Positions 8,468-16,605 of a DNA stretch of 54,271 bases are shown here, one piece after another; within the stretch, counting starts at the first letter, position 1, and each line of letters starts with the position of its first letter. The notes beneath the pieces are model-generated. The model saw nothing but the letters and a program-made list of their open reading frames with translations. It did not search any database and was not told the DNA's origin. Made by a program: the position numbers and the translations under genes. Source of the DNA: an uncultured Lachnospiraceae bacterium (GTDB lineage: Bacteria; Bacillota; Clostridia; Lachnospirales; Lachnospiraceae); the NCBI GenBank assembly GCA_947564645.1, contig CANOCU010000024.1, forward strand, positions 1 through 54,271. The letters run 5' to 3'.

Positions 8468-9598
8468 CTATGCTCTTTTGTCCGGAATCTGCCCGGACAG
8501 CGCACTTTTATTTTTATACCCGTTCTCTGCCATATAGATCTGATCCGTCTTCGCCCGGTTCAGATAACGTCTCTCACCGTCATGAAAGACCACCCGGTCC
8601 TTCCCGGACGTTGTCCTGCCAATGACTGCCGCCGGAATCCCTTCCCGCATAAGCGCATCCGCAAGCCTTCGCCCGTTATCCGCCGCCATCAGCAGACAGC
8701 CTCCCGACAGCAGCTCATAAGGATTCAACTCGAAGAACTCACAGATCTCTATCGTCTCCTGCCTGACAGGTATCTTCTTCATATCAATTTCCAGTCCAAC
8801 GCCTGCTCTCTGTGCCAGCTCCCACAGGGCTCCGAAGATCCCTCCTCTGGAAACGTCATGCATCCCGCAAACGCCGGACTTCACGGCGGTGGCGGCCTCC
8901 GGTATCACGGACAGATATCTGTCGTAAGATGCCGCCTCGTCGATCATACGGACCGGATATCTTGTGCAAAGCCGCTCCCTGTACCGGGATGCCAGCCGCG
9001 CCGTACCCTCCAGCCCGATCCACTTGCTGACCACAATATCCTGTTCTGCCCCGATTCCCCGCAGGGAACCGGCTCGTGCAGCCTCCCTTTTGCCCACGCC
9101 GGTCACGGTCATCACCGGCTCCGTGACAGCAGGGGTTACCTCCGTATGTCCGCCCAGGATCTGCGCGCCGCAGGCGCTGCAGGTCTCCTCCGCCTGCTCC
9201 ATCATATACTGCAATTCCTGTTCTTCCGTGCCCTCCGGCAACAGAACCGACAGCATCACGCCTACCGGCTCCGCTCCTGCCGCAGCCACATTATTGAGCG
9301 CCATATGAATAGCATAAGCGCTGATCTTCTCTGCCGGAGCCATGACCGGCGTGGTGGAAAGCACGGTCTCATAATGGTGTCCCACATCGCTGCCGGCACA
9401 GACATTCTGCGCACAGTGGACATGGTCGTCCTCCGCATAAAAAGATAAAATGGCGCAGTCTTCCCCTACAGCTGCGCCACTTACCACTTCATCCCTATGC
9501 GTCTTGATGTATTTTAAGACAGAACGCTTCAATACGTTCTCCGAAATTTTACCATGTCTCATCATTTTACGCCTGTCTGTTTCCTGCAGTATTTGCAT
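8468..9598 (-). CDS. AIR-synthase-related (HypE/PurM-like) protein
   Basis: A 376-residue protein with a PurM N-terminal ATP-binding half (VGEDCAILSFYAEDD; ISAYAIHMALNNVAAAGAEPVGVMLSVLLP) and a PurM C-terminal half (MHDVSRGGIFGALWELAQRAGVGLEID; NPYELLSGGCLLMAAD). This is the AIR-synthase-related group close to HypE and ThiL. It lacks the conserved C-terminal Cys tail expected of hydrogenase maturation HypE and no hyp genes are near, so a hydrogenase role is doubtful. The start at 9598 is preceded by GGAGG at 11 bases; a downstream Met pair (residues 12-13) is an alternative. First gene of the Lrp/aminotransferase/trmL cluster. Confidence 0.75.
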   Translation of the reverse strand: MQILQETDRRKMMRHGKISENVLKRSVLKYIKTHRDEVVSGAAVGEDCAILSFYAEDDHVHCAQNVCAGSDVGHHYETVLSTTPVMAPAEKISAYAIHMALNNVAAAGAEPVGVMLSVLLPEGTEEQELQYMMEQAEETCSACGAQILGGHTEVTPAVTEPVMTVTGVGKREAARAGSLRGIGAEQDIVVSKWIGLEGTARLASRYRERLCTRYPVRMIDEAASYDRYLSVIPEAATAVKSGVCGMHDVSRGGIFGALWELAQRAGVGLEIDMKKIPVRQETIEICEFFELNPYELLSGGCLLMAADNGRRLADALMREGIPAAVIGRTTSGKDRVVFHDGERRYLNRAKTDQIYMAENGYKNKSALSGQIPDKRA

Positions 9599-9739
9599 AT
9601 TCCATGTCGCCTCCGGCGGGACGCAAATGTATCCTGCACTATTTCAACTGTAAGCCCTCATCATGTACTGCCTGCCGCCTGACGAACCACATAACCATCC
9701 ATACCAGGAAAGTCAAGGTCTTTCTGACAAATCCGCCCT

Positions 9740-11308
9740 CTACTGCGCGGGCGCCCCCTCCTGGGGTTGCGGAGGCTGTGCTTCCGGCGCCGGCGGCGCT
9801 CCCGCATCTGCCGGCGGCTGTGCCTGCCCTTCTGCCGCGGCCTGTGCTGCTGCCGCTTGTGCCGCCGCTGCTTCTGCTGCCGCCTTATAAGCGCCTGCCA
9901 CTGCCTTCACCTGATCCACACTGTTGGTCGCCACTGCGGCCATAATAGCATTGTACGCCCCCTCATCCTCAGTAGCGATCCCTACCGTAGCGCTTCTCGG
10001 AGCCTTCATATAGGAGCTGCTGTTGATCTGCTCCCTGCTCACTTCCACACCGTTCTCACGCACTATCTTCCACAGCTGTGCCTTATATCCGATATGCGCC
10101 GACTGCACGGAGCAATAGCCTACCGGACGTGAAGCATCCGTATAGATCACCTCTGTATCCGGCGCGATCCGTTCCAGTACAACACTCTCGTAGCTCACTT
10201 CCCTGCCGGGATCTCTCGTCTCCGCACCGTAGATCGTAAACGTGATATGCTTATCGGGCGTCGTGATCCCTTCTATATAGATCGGACTTTCCGTATTATT
10301 CTTAAACTTGAAATCCTTCCCCGAAGACTCTGCGATCGCCGCATCTGCGGAAGGATCCACATAAGTAACAATCATCGAGTGATTATACCGCTCCGTCACT
10401 TCCAGTTCAGACAACAGGACCGCATTATATAAGGTAGTGGAAACCTGGCAGATCCCGCCGCCCAGACTGTCCACGACCTGACCGCTCAGATAAGAAGCCG
10501 CCATATAATAACCGTTTGCCTCCGAAAAGGGAGATACCGCCTCATAGCAGGAAAATTCCTCCCCCGGATACAAGGTGGTGCCGTTGATCAGACTGCACCC
10601 ATTCGCCACATTCGCGCTCCTAGATCCACCGGACGACGAATAACTGGTCGTAAAAGTGCCAAGCACATCCTTCACCTTCGCCAGTTCTTCCGCAGTGCCT
10701 GCCGGCTCATCCACGGCAACGACTAGGTTGATATCGCACGCCGCACCATTCCATTCACTGAGCAGATAATCATAGACCGCATCCACAGACGCCGCCGTAT
10801 CGACCACGATCCCCGGCTGCCCCTCTGTGATCTGGAAACCGGATTCGGTCTTAGTCAGGGAAGCATTTACCGCTTCCTGGTTATACTGTTCACTGTTCTC
10901 CTCGATCAGGGAACGGATCTTACCCTTATCAAAATCAAAGCTCACATTATATACTTTGTTCTGATATTCCAGGTCTTTCAGTTCCTTGTAACACTGTAAA
11001 ATATCGCCGTCCCGTCCAAAGCCGGCCGCCTCCTCCAGGATTTCCTCATTCCCCCATTTTAAGCCTAATTCTGAAGCTGTCACAGTGATCGCTCCATCAT
11101 CAACAGCATGCAGTGTGATCTGTGCATCGCCAAAGGATTCCACATAAGATATGATCTTCTGCCTGGCTTCTTCCGTTGTCATGCCTGACAAATTGATATC
11201 ATCTACATAGATACCGGATTCGATTTTTGTCTCCTTCGCATATACCGGTGTACCGAAACTCAACAGTACCCCCAACATCGCCAAAATTGCGACCGACATT
11301 CTTTTCAT
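9740..11308 (-). CDS. Secreted VanW-family protein with Ala/Pro-rich tail
   Basis: A 522-residue exported protein. A signal peptide or N-terminal anchor covers residues 1-24 (ending TPVYAKE). Residues ~25-190 match the PG_binding_4 (YoaR-like) repeat, and ~210-345 are the VanW domain (NVANGCSLINGTTLYPGEEFSC; GQVVDSLGGGICQVSTTLYNAVLLS; ERYNHSMIV). The last ~60 residues are low-complexity Ala/Gln/Pro. VanW proteins are cell-envelope proteins of unclear chemistry, named from vancomycin clusters but widespread in Clostridia without any resistance role; no van genes are here. A good GAGG ribosome site precedes the ATG. Confidence 0.88.
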   Translation of the reverse strand: MKRMSVAILAMLGVLLSFGTPVYAKETKIESGIYVDDINLSGMTTEEARQKIISYVESFGDAQITLHAVDDGAITVTASELGLKWGNEEILEEAAGFGRDGDILQCYKELKDLEYQNKVYNVSFDFDKGKIRSLIEENSEQYNQEAVNASLTKTESGFQITEGQPGIVVDTAASVDAVYDYLLSEWNGAACDINLVVAVDEPAGTAEELAKVKDVLGTFTTSYSSSGGSRSANVANGCSLINGTTLYPGEEFSCYEAVSPFSEANGYYMAASYLSGQVVDSLGGGICQVSTTLYNAVLLSELEVTERYNHSMIVTYVDPSADAAIAESSGKDFKFKNNTESPIYIEGITTPDKHITFTIYGAETRDPGREVSYESVVLERIAPDTEVIYTDASRPVGYCSVQSAHIGYKAQLWKIVRENGVEVSREQINSSSYMKAPRSATVGIATEDEGAYNAIMAAVATNSVDQVKAVAGAYKAAAEAAAAQAAAAQAAAEGQAQPPADAGAPPAPEAQPPQPQEGAPAQ

Positions 11309-11450
11309 AAGATAACCTCGCCTTTCCAGTTACTATTCACGGCATCTGGCTTCTTGCCCGCGGGAATAAATTGCCTCAACTTAAAATATATGTTAAAATA
11401 AAACGCAGTAATTTAAGAATGGGATCCACACTACTGTGTCATAAACCGCC

Positions 11451-11546
11451 TCACAACGCTGTTACAAAAATCGGAATGACCATTGCCAGCACAATAACAA
11501 CAATAATAATGGAAGATATAATCTTCCTGGTTTTACGATTAATCAT
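11451..11546 (-). CDS. 31-residue single-pass membrane miniprotein
   Basis: A short frame from ATG (11546-11544) to TGA (11451) encodes 31 residues starting MINRKTRK, followed by about 21 uninterrupted hydrophobic residues (IISSIIIVVIVLAMVIPIFV) and ending TAL. A purine-rich GGAAGGGG lies 6-10 bases upstream. The basic N-terminus plus one membrane helix is typical of bacterial membrane miniproteins; in size and plan it recalls the Prli42/DUF4044 type described in Firmicutes, but I cannot confirm homology. It lies upstream of vanW in the same direction (142-base gap). Confidence 0.65.
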   Translation of the reverse strand: MINRKTRKIISSIIIVVIVLAMVIPIFVTAL

Positions 11547-11627
11547 AAGGCACCCCTTCCCACACAATACACTGTCTGTCAACCGACAGTTCTCGCATCT
11601 TATAAGTTTACTGAAAGGATATTATAT

Positions 11628-12245
11628 ATGAATTTAGTGTTTTTTGCAAGTGTTGCCACGCTTTCCATAGCCATCGCTGTCAATATCCGTAAGAATAAAA
11701 GAACGCAGGCTTCCATTGAACAGGATTTCTGGGCAAGAGAACGGGAAGCAAACAACACCCGGCGCAAATCCCTCGAAGATCTGGATTACATCCATATTCC
11801 TATAGAGCAGTTTCCCATGACTCTCCTCGAGGAAATTCCCAAGGTCGATGACTACAAACATATCATTCTGACCCTGAAGGATCTTCCCATTGTCAATTTT
11901 ACAGGCATCAGCAACACGGAATTGAAACTGCGCTACGGGGCTCCCAATATCGATCTCCTGTCCGGATATGATCAAAACTATACACTTCTTGTTCGTACGC
12001 TGCAGCAATGGGCACAGGCGCTTTATGACGCGGGCTATATCAATAAGGCTTGTCAAATGCTGGAGTTCTCCGTCTCCACAGGTACTGACATTAGCAGTAC
12101 CTACCGCCTGTTATGCCAGATCTACAAGGAGAAGGGCACTCCTGAAAAGATCGGCAGCCTTTATCCTGTCGCAGAAGTTCTTAATTCTGCGATGCAGAGT
12201 TCTATCTTCCGTATACTGCAAGAAGCCGATCGATCTGACGACTAG
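11628..12245 (+). CDS. Membrane-anchored protein of unknown function
   Basis: A 205-residue protein not assigned to a family. Residues 2-20 form one N-terminal membrane helix (LVFFASVATLSIAIAVNI), followed by a basic stretch and a soluble domain of about 180 residues that looks helical, with a TPR-like half near the C-terminus (LLVRTLQQWAQALYDAGYINKACQMLEFSV...STYRLLCQIYKEKG). AAAGGA precedes the ATG. Its 3' end overlaps the convergent exonuclease gene by 44 bases. The helical-repeat reading is inference from sequence pattern only. Confidence 0.75.
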   Translation: MNLVFFASVATLSIAIAVNIRKNKRTQASIEQDFWAREREANNTRRKSLEDLDYIHIPIEQFPMTLLEEIPKVDDYKHIILTLKDLPIVNFTGISNTELKLRYGAPNIDLLSGYDQNYTLLVRTLQQWAQALYDAGYINKACQMLEFSVSTGTDISSTYRLLCQIYKEKGTPEKIGSLYPVAEVLNSAMQSSIFRILQEADRSDD

Positions 12246-12921
12246 CTTCGCTTCTGGTCAATTCGGCAATATCAACATCTAATATCAGTTTATGCCTGTC
12301 CATCAATTTATATAACTGTTCTTTCTGGGATACGGTGATCGGCGTATCCCTTTTCACATGATAGCACAGAGGTCTGGGCCGGAACAGATGATCAGGACCT
12401 CCTTCCGTCAGCTCTTTTTCATAAAAAGATTCTGTCAGCTTCCGATACAATTCCACTGTGGCCCTTGCATCCTCAAGTGCCCTGTGAGCCTTATGACAGA
12501 TTCCGTAATACCCACACAGATACCCGAGTCCGCGGCTCTCCAAATCCGTCAGATACTTGCGGGCAATCTTCAGTGTATCAATCCCGCTTCTCTCAAATGA
12601 CAGTTTATGGTCGACTGCTGCTTTTTTTATGAAAGAGTAGTCAAACATGATCCTATGTCCCAACAGGACATCATTCCCCAACATCTCAAAAAGAGCCGGC
12701 AGCACCTCTCCGATCTTTGGCGCCTTCGACAACTGCTCATCCTGAATGCCTGTCAGTTCAACGATCCGTTCCTCCAGTTTACGATTCGGATTCACATAAG
12801 TTTCCCATTCCCTGACTACCTTATTTCGCTCCACCTTAACAACGCCAATTTCAATGATCTTATCCCTTTTGGGGTCAAGCCCGGTAGTCTCCAGGTCGAT
12901 GCACACATATGATTCCGTCAT
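12202..12921 (-). CDS. DnaQ-like 3'-5' exonuclease (DEDDh)
   Basis: A 239-residue exonuclease of the DnaQ/PolC-epsilon group. ExoI is YVCIDLETTG (Asp9, Glu11), ExoII is LGHRIMFDYSFIKKA, and ExoIII is HRALEDARATVELY (His and Asp), so all DEDDh catalytic residues are present. Start is placed at ATG 12921 because AAGGAGG lies just upstream (12-base spacing); the open frame runs to 13008 but the extra 29 residues are not conserved-looking. It is a stand-alone exonuclease without polymerase domain; DNA proofreading, repair or RNA processing are all possible. Its 3' end overlaps the convergent gene at 11628-12245. Confidence 0.88.
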   Translation of the reverse strand: MTESYVCIDLETTGLDPKRDKIIEIGVVKVERNKVVREWETYVNPNRKLEERIVELTGIQDEQLSKAPKIGEVLPALFEMLGNDVLLGHRIMFDYSFIKKAAVDHKLSFERSGIDTLKIARKYLTDLESRGLGYLCGYYGICHKAHRALEDARATVELYRKLTESFYEKELTEGGPDHLFRPRPLCYHVKRDTPITVSQKEQLYKLMDRHKLILDVDIAELTRSEASRQIDRLLAVYGR

Positions 12922-13003
12922 TTTGCAGCCATGCCTCCTTACAGCTTTCTTCCATGTCAGAGCGTCAGTTGACAGGAATAAGCCACTCTCTTTTCCAAAA
13001 CAA

Positions 13004-13025
13004 TACAATATATTGTACTTATAAT
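13004..13025 (+). promoter_or_regulatory. Palindromic operator and -10 ahead of the XRE gene
   Basis: A perfect 14-bp palindrome TACAATATATTGTA (13004-13017) is followed at once by TATAAT (13020-13025). The dyad falls in the promoter spacer, the classic place for a repressor, and its TACA/TGTA ends are like known XRE operators. The downstream XRE gene (13145) is the likely autorepressor. Confidence 0.55.
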
Positions 13026-13144
13026 CTTCTTTCTTACTACCATTTGTGATTTCTTTCTTTAAATTATTCTTTACAGAATACCCTTATAAGTAATCAGAAT
13101 ATTTCTTTCTAAAAACTAACCTACAATAATAGGAGGGTAAGAAA

Positions 13145-13492
13145 ATGAAAACAAGAATAAAACAACTACGATTAGAAAAAAGGTTATCACAGCAGGCATT
13201 GGCAAGGATATTGAATCTCAACCAGTCTACCTTAAGTAAGATTGAATGCGGAATCTCCATTCCGGACGCCATCCTTATATGCGATCTATCACGTTTCTTT
13301 CATGTCTCTGCAGACTATATCTTGTATCTTGCCGAAGAGCGTCTTAATACAGATTTATTATTGGCCGACAACAAGTTTCACCTTAAAAAATATCTGGATC
13401 ATATGTCCAAGTATCAACAGTTGAATCCCTGTCAGCAGAAAGTATGCGACAGTTTCGTGCAAAACATGTTAGACCTCGGCCTGAGCCCATAA
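13145..13492 (+). CDS. XRE-family transcriptional regulator
   Basis: A 115-residue regulator. Residues 3-57 form an HTH_3 domain (IKQLRLEKRLSQQALARILNLNQSTLSKIECGISIPDA, then LSRFFHVSADYIL). The remainder (YLAEERLNTDLLLADNKFHLKKYLDHMSKYQQLNPCQQKVC) is a short helical tail, perhaps for dimerisation. A strong AGGAGGG lies 7 bases before the ATG, and the mRNA leader is about 110 bases if the -10 at 13020 is used. The region is AT-rich by eye compared with the neighbouring gal genes. Confidence 0.88.
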   Translation: MKTRIKQLRLEKRLSQQALARILNLNQSTLSKIECGISIPDAILICDLSRFFHVSADYILYLAEERLNTDLLLADNKFHLKKYLDHMSKYQQLNPCQQKVCDSFVQNMLDLGLSP

Positions 13493-13606
13493 ACCGTACC
13501 TTCCTTTACAAAATACGCAATTTGTACCTGATATTGCATTTCTAACAGGTTGGCAGATTAATCCCCAAAAATATAGTTACCACCTTTCTGCTGCCAATAC
13601 TGATCT

Positions 13607-13630
13607 ACATGCCGCTGTATGGCTGCATGT
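13607..13630. other. Hairpin beside the galT terminator
   Basis: ACATGCCGC (13607-13615) pairs with GCTGCATGT (13622-13630) with one mismatch. It has no T tract of its own and lies 6 bases from the galT terminator; function unknown. Confidence 0.4.
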
Positions 13631-13636
13631 CTAAAA

Positions 13637-13658
13637 GGCGGAATCTTCTGATTCCGCC
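13637..13658 (-). terminator. Terminator after galT
   Basis: GGCGGAATC-TTCT-GATTCCGCC is a perfect 9-bp stem. On the minus strand it is followed by TTTT, which fits termination of the galK-galT transcript 14 bases after the galT stop. Confidence 0.85.
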
Positions 13659-13671
13659 TCATTTCTTCTGG

Positions 13672-15174
13672 TTAATTCAGTGATGCAATAAATCTGTCAA
13701 ATGCCGCCTGTCCCTGCGCATCCCTCTTATAAACACCGGAATCCTCCAGCACCTGCATGAACACGATACCGATCTCTTTATGGATGATATCCATTACCGT
13801 ATCCTTACTGATCTGCGGATATCGGGGCAGAAATTCCTCCACCCAGTCGGCATGTTTCTCCAACAGTTCATCCTTCCGCAGGTCCGCCCCGGAAAGAATT
13901 GCCTCCGCCAGCTTCTCCATCTCGTCCTTCAATCTGGCAGGCAGTACGGCCAGACCCATCACTTCGATCAGGCCGATGTTTTCCTTCTTGATATGGTGCA
14001 GGTTCGCATGGGGATGATAGACGCCAAGCGGATGCTCCTTCGTCGTGATGTTGTTGCGCAGCACCAGATCCAGCTCGAACTTCTCTCCTCTTTTGCGGGC
14101 GATCGGTGTGATCGTATTGTGCGGTTCCCCGTCGGTCTCGGCGAAGATAAACGCCGCCTCGTCGCTGTAGCCTCTCCAGGCATTCAGGATCACATCCGCC
14201 AGCGCCACCAGCCTGTCGGAGTCCGCAGCCGAGATCCGGATCACGGACATGGGCCAGTTCACGATCCCGGCCTCCACATCCTCGAATCCCCTGATCGTAA
14301 AGCTTCTCTCCACCTGTGCCCTGGCCATGGCAAACTCATAATGTCCGCCCTGGAAGTGGTCATGGCTTAAGATAGAACCGCCCACGATCGGAAGATCCGC
14401 GTTGGAACCCACGAAATAGTGCGGGAACTGCTTCACGAAATCAAACAGCTTGCAGAAAGTGTCGTGCTCGATCTTCATCGGTATATGCTGCGAATTAAAC
14501 ACGATACAGTGCTCGTTGTAATATACATAAGGAGAATACTGGAATCCCCAGCGGCTGCCGTTGATCACCACCGGGATCACTCTATGGTTCTGCCTTGCCG
14601 GATGGTTTACACGCCCCGCATAGCCTTCGTTTTCCATACAGAGCAGACATTTCGGGTAGCCGCTCTGCTTCGCGGTCTTGGCCGCCGCGATGGCCTTGGG
14701 ATCCTTCTCCGGCTTGGACAGATTGATGGTGATATCCAGATCCCCGTATTTCGTGGGCGCGATCCATTTCTGATCCTTCCTGATCCGATATCTTCTGATA
14801 TAATCCGTATCCTGACTCAGCTTATAGAAATACTCCGTCGCCTCCACCGGGCTTTTCTCATATCTGGCCTCAAACGCGGCGATCACCTCGCTGGGCCTGG
14901 GCACCAGCATACTCATGATCTTCGTGTCAAACAGATCCCGGTATACGATACTGTTCTCCGTCATGATGCCCTGCTCGTAAGCATAGTCCATCATCTGCGC
15001 CAGCACCGTTTCCAGTTCCTCCTCGCTCATGTTCACTTCTTCACTGCAGTCTTCCAGTTCATCCAGCTGAAATAATTCCAGAAGCCTGTTGGTCGTGTAG
15101 ATCTTATCCGCCTCCGTGATCAGGCCGGTCTGCAGCCCATACTGTACCAGTTTTCTAATATTAGTCTGTATCAT
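13672..15174 (-). CDS. galT: UDP-glucose--hexose-1-phosphate uridylyltransferase, class II
   Basis: A 500-residue GalT of the class II (Firmicutes) type, much longer than the E. coli-type enzyme (~350). It exchanges UMP between UDP-glucose and galactose-1-phosphate in the Leloir pathway. Family signatures seen are CLLCMENEGYAGRVNHPARQNHRVIPV, the nucleotide-site region VGGSILSHDHFQGGHYEFAMA (with catalytic-type HDHFQGG) and YHPHANLHHIKKENIGLIEVMGLAVLPARL. It lies 43 bases downstream of galK and ends at a clear terminator, so galK-galT form an operon. galE and a galactoside transporter are not in this window. Confidence 0.96.
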   Translation of the reverse strand: MIQTNIRKLVQYGLQTGLITEADKIYTTNRLLELFQLDELEDCSEEVNMSEEELETVLAQMMDYAYEQGIMTENSIVYRDLFDTKIMSMLVPRPSEVIAAFEARYEKSPVEATEYFYKLSQDTDYIRRYRIRKDQKWIAPTKYGDLDITINLSKPEKDPKAIAAAKTAKQSGYPKCLLCMENEGYAGRVNHPARQNHRVIPVVINGSRWGFQYSPYVYYNEHCIVFNSQHIPMKIEHDTFCKLFDFVKQFPHYFVGSNADLPIVGGSILSHDHFQGGHYEFAMARAQVERSFTIRGFEDVEAGIVNWPMSVIRISAADSDRLVALADVILNAWRGYSDEAAFIFAETDGEPHNTITPIARKRGEKFELDLVLRNNITTKEHPLGVYHPHANLHHIKKENIGLIEVMGLAVLPARLKDEMEKLAEAILSGADLRKDELLEKHADWVEEFLPRYPQISKDTVMDIIHKEIGIVFMQVLEDSGVYKRDAQGQAAFDRFIASLN

Positions 15175-15217
15175 CTTTCCCTGCCTCTCCTCGCCTTAAG
15201 CGTACTGTTTCCGCTGC

Positions 15218-16381
15218 CTACAACCTGCGCGGCCCGTCTCCGATCTCCACCACATAGAAGTCAGCCTTCTTACCCACACGTTCCTGATACGCCGCGCCGA
15301 CCTTCTCCTTAAAGGTATCCACCGCCTCATCGCGCACGATGCTGACGGTACAGCCGCCGAAACCGCCGCCCGTGATGCGGGAACCGATCACGCCGTCCAC
15401 CTTCCATGCCTCTTCCACCAGTACGTCGATCTCCTCACAGGATACCGCATAGTCGTCACGCAGGGATACATGCGAAGCATTCATCAGCTCGCCGAACAGC
15501 TTCAGATCGTTGTTCTTCAACGCTGCCACCGCACGGATCGTCCTCTGGTTCTCATAGACCGCGTGTTTCGCTCTCTTCACGCGCACCTCGCTCCCAATCG
15601 CGTCCTTGTGAGCTTCAAACTGTTCCTCGGTCAGATCGCCCAGGCCCTTGATATCCACCACTGTCTGCAGCTCCTCCAGCGCTTTCTCGCACTCGCTTCT
15701 TCTCTCATTGTAAGCCGAATTTACCAGAGAATGCTTTACATTACTGTTGGTCACCACGATCTTCGCGCCGTCCAGTACAAGCGGCGCGTATTCATAAGAC
15801 AGATCTGCCGTATCCAGGAAAATGGCATTGTCTTTCTTACCCATGGCGGACGCGAACTGATCCATGATACCGCAGTTCATACCGTTGAAATTGTTCTCCG
15901 AATACTGGCCGATCTTCGCCAGATCCACATTCGTCACGTCAAATCCGTACAGATCCTTCAGCACATAACCGGTCACCACCTCCAAAGACGCGGAGGACGA
16001 TAACCCGGAACCGTTGGGGATATTGCCGTACAGCACGATATCCAGTCCGCAGTCCATCTCCATGCCTCTTCCCGCAAAGGCCCACATAACACCCTTCGGG
16101 TAATTGGTCCACTCCGCTTCCTTAGACGGCGTCAGGTCGTCCAGACTGCCTTCCACGACCCCTAACCTGTCAAAATTCATGGAATAAAAGGTTAATTTCC
16201 TGTCCGCTCTCTTGCGGGCGGCCACATAAGTACCGATCGTCAATGCGCAGGGAAAAACATGCCCCCCGTTGTAGTCCGTATGTTCTCCGATCAGATTCAC
16301 ACGGCCCGGCGCAAAATAGACATTGACGCCCTGCGTATCCCCATACAGCTCCCCGAATTTCTTCAATACCGCTTCTTTCAT
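15218..16381 (-). CDS. galK: Galactokinase
   Basis: A 387-residue GHMP kinase that phosphorylates galactose to galactose-1-phosphate. The galactokinase signature GRVNLIGEHTDYNGGHVFPCAL, the ATP loop PNGSGLSSSASLEV and the C-terminal ITGGGFGGCTVSIV are all intact. An excellent GGAGGAAATCTTAA ribosome site precedes the ATG. First gene of the galK-galT operon; the AraC regulator at 16606-17505 lies upstream in the same direction and probably controls it. Confidence 0.97.
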   Translation of the reverse strand: MKEAVLKKFGELYGDTQGVNVYFAPGRVNLIGEHTDYNGGHVFPCALTIGTYVAARKRADRKLTFYSMNFDRLGVVEGSLDDLTPSKEAEWTNYPKGVMWAFAGRGMEMDCGLDIVLYGNIPNGSGLSSSASLEVVTGYVLKDLYGFDVTNVDLAKIGQYSENNFNGMNCGIMDQFASAMGKKDNAIFLDTADLSYEYAPLVLDGAKIVVTNSNVKHSLVNSAYNERRSECEKALEELQTVVDIKGLGDLTEEQFEAHKDAIGSEVRVKRAKHAVYENQRTIRAVAALKNNDLKLFGELMNASHVSLRDDYAVSCEEIDVLVEEAWKVDGVIGSRITGGGFGGCTVSIVRDEAVDTFKEKVGAAYQERVGKKADFYVVEIGDGPRRL

Positions 16382-16541
16382 TTAAGATTTCCTCCTTCTC
16401 CTGCTTCCCTGACTTGTAACCGCACAGCCCCGGGATCGCCCGTTACATGCAGCCGTTCACCCTGTTGTCTTAACCGTTCCTTACCTTCTGTAAATATGTT
16501 ATGAACTTATTGTTATCATATAAAAAAGCGGCCACAAATTA

Positions 16542-16570
16542 AATATCCCTTTGTTACACAAACCTGTCAA
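16542..16570 (-). promoter_or_regulatory. Promoter of the galK-galT operon
   Basis: Reading the minus strand, TTGACA (16570-16565) is followed after exactly 17 bases by GATATT (16547-16542). The mRNA leader would be about 155 bases. It lies just after the AraC gene, so an AraC-dependent step is possible, though I see no clean direct repeat for it. Confidence 0.5.
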
Positions 16571-16605
16571 AATGTTGCAAAGGTGATCCCGCCATTCCAT
16601 GAAGA

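Noticed and set aside
8468-9598. Hydrogenase maturation factor HypE
   Set aside because: PurM-type halves fit, but the C-terminal Cys motif and other hyp genes are missing.
9740-11308. Vancomycin-resistance meaning of the VanW protein
   Set aside because: No vanH, vanA, vanX or vanS/R-type neighbours; VanW domains are common in ordinary Clostridia envelope proteins.
11371-11631. An 86-codon plus-strand open frame before the 11628 gene
   Set aside because: No ribosome site or recognisable domain, and it is antisense to the better supported 31-residue minus-strand gene.
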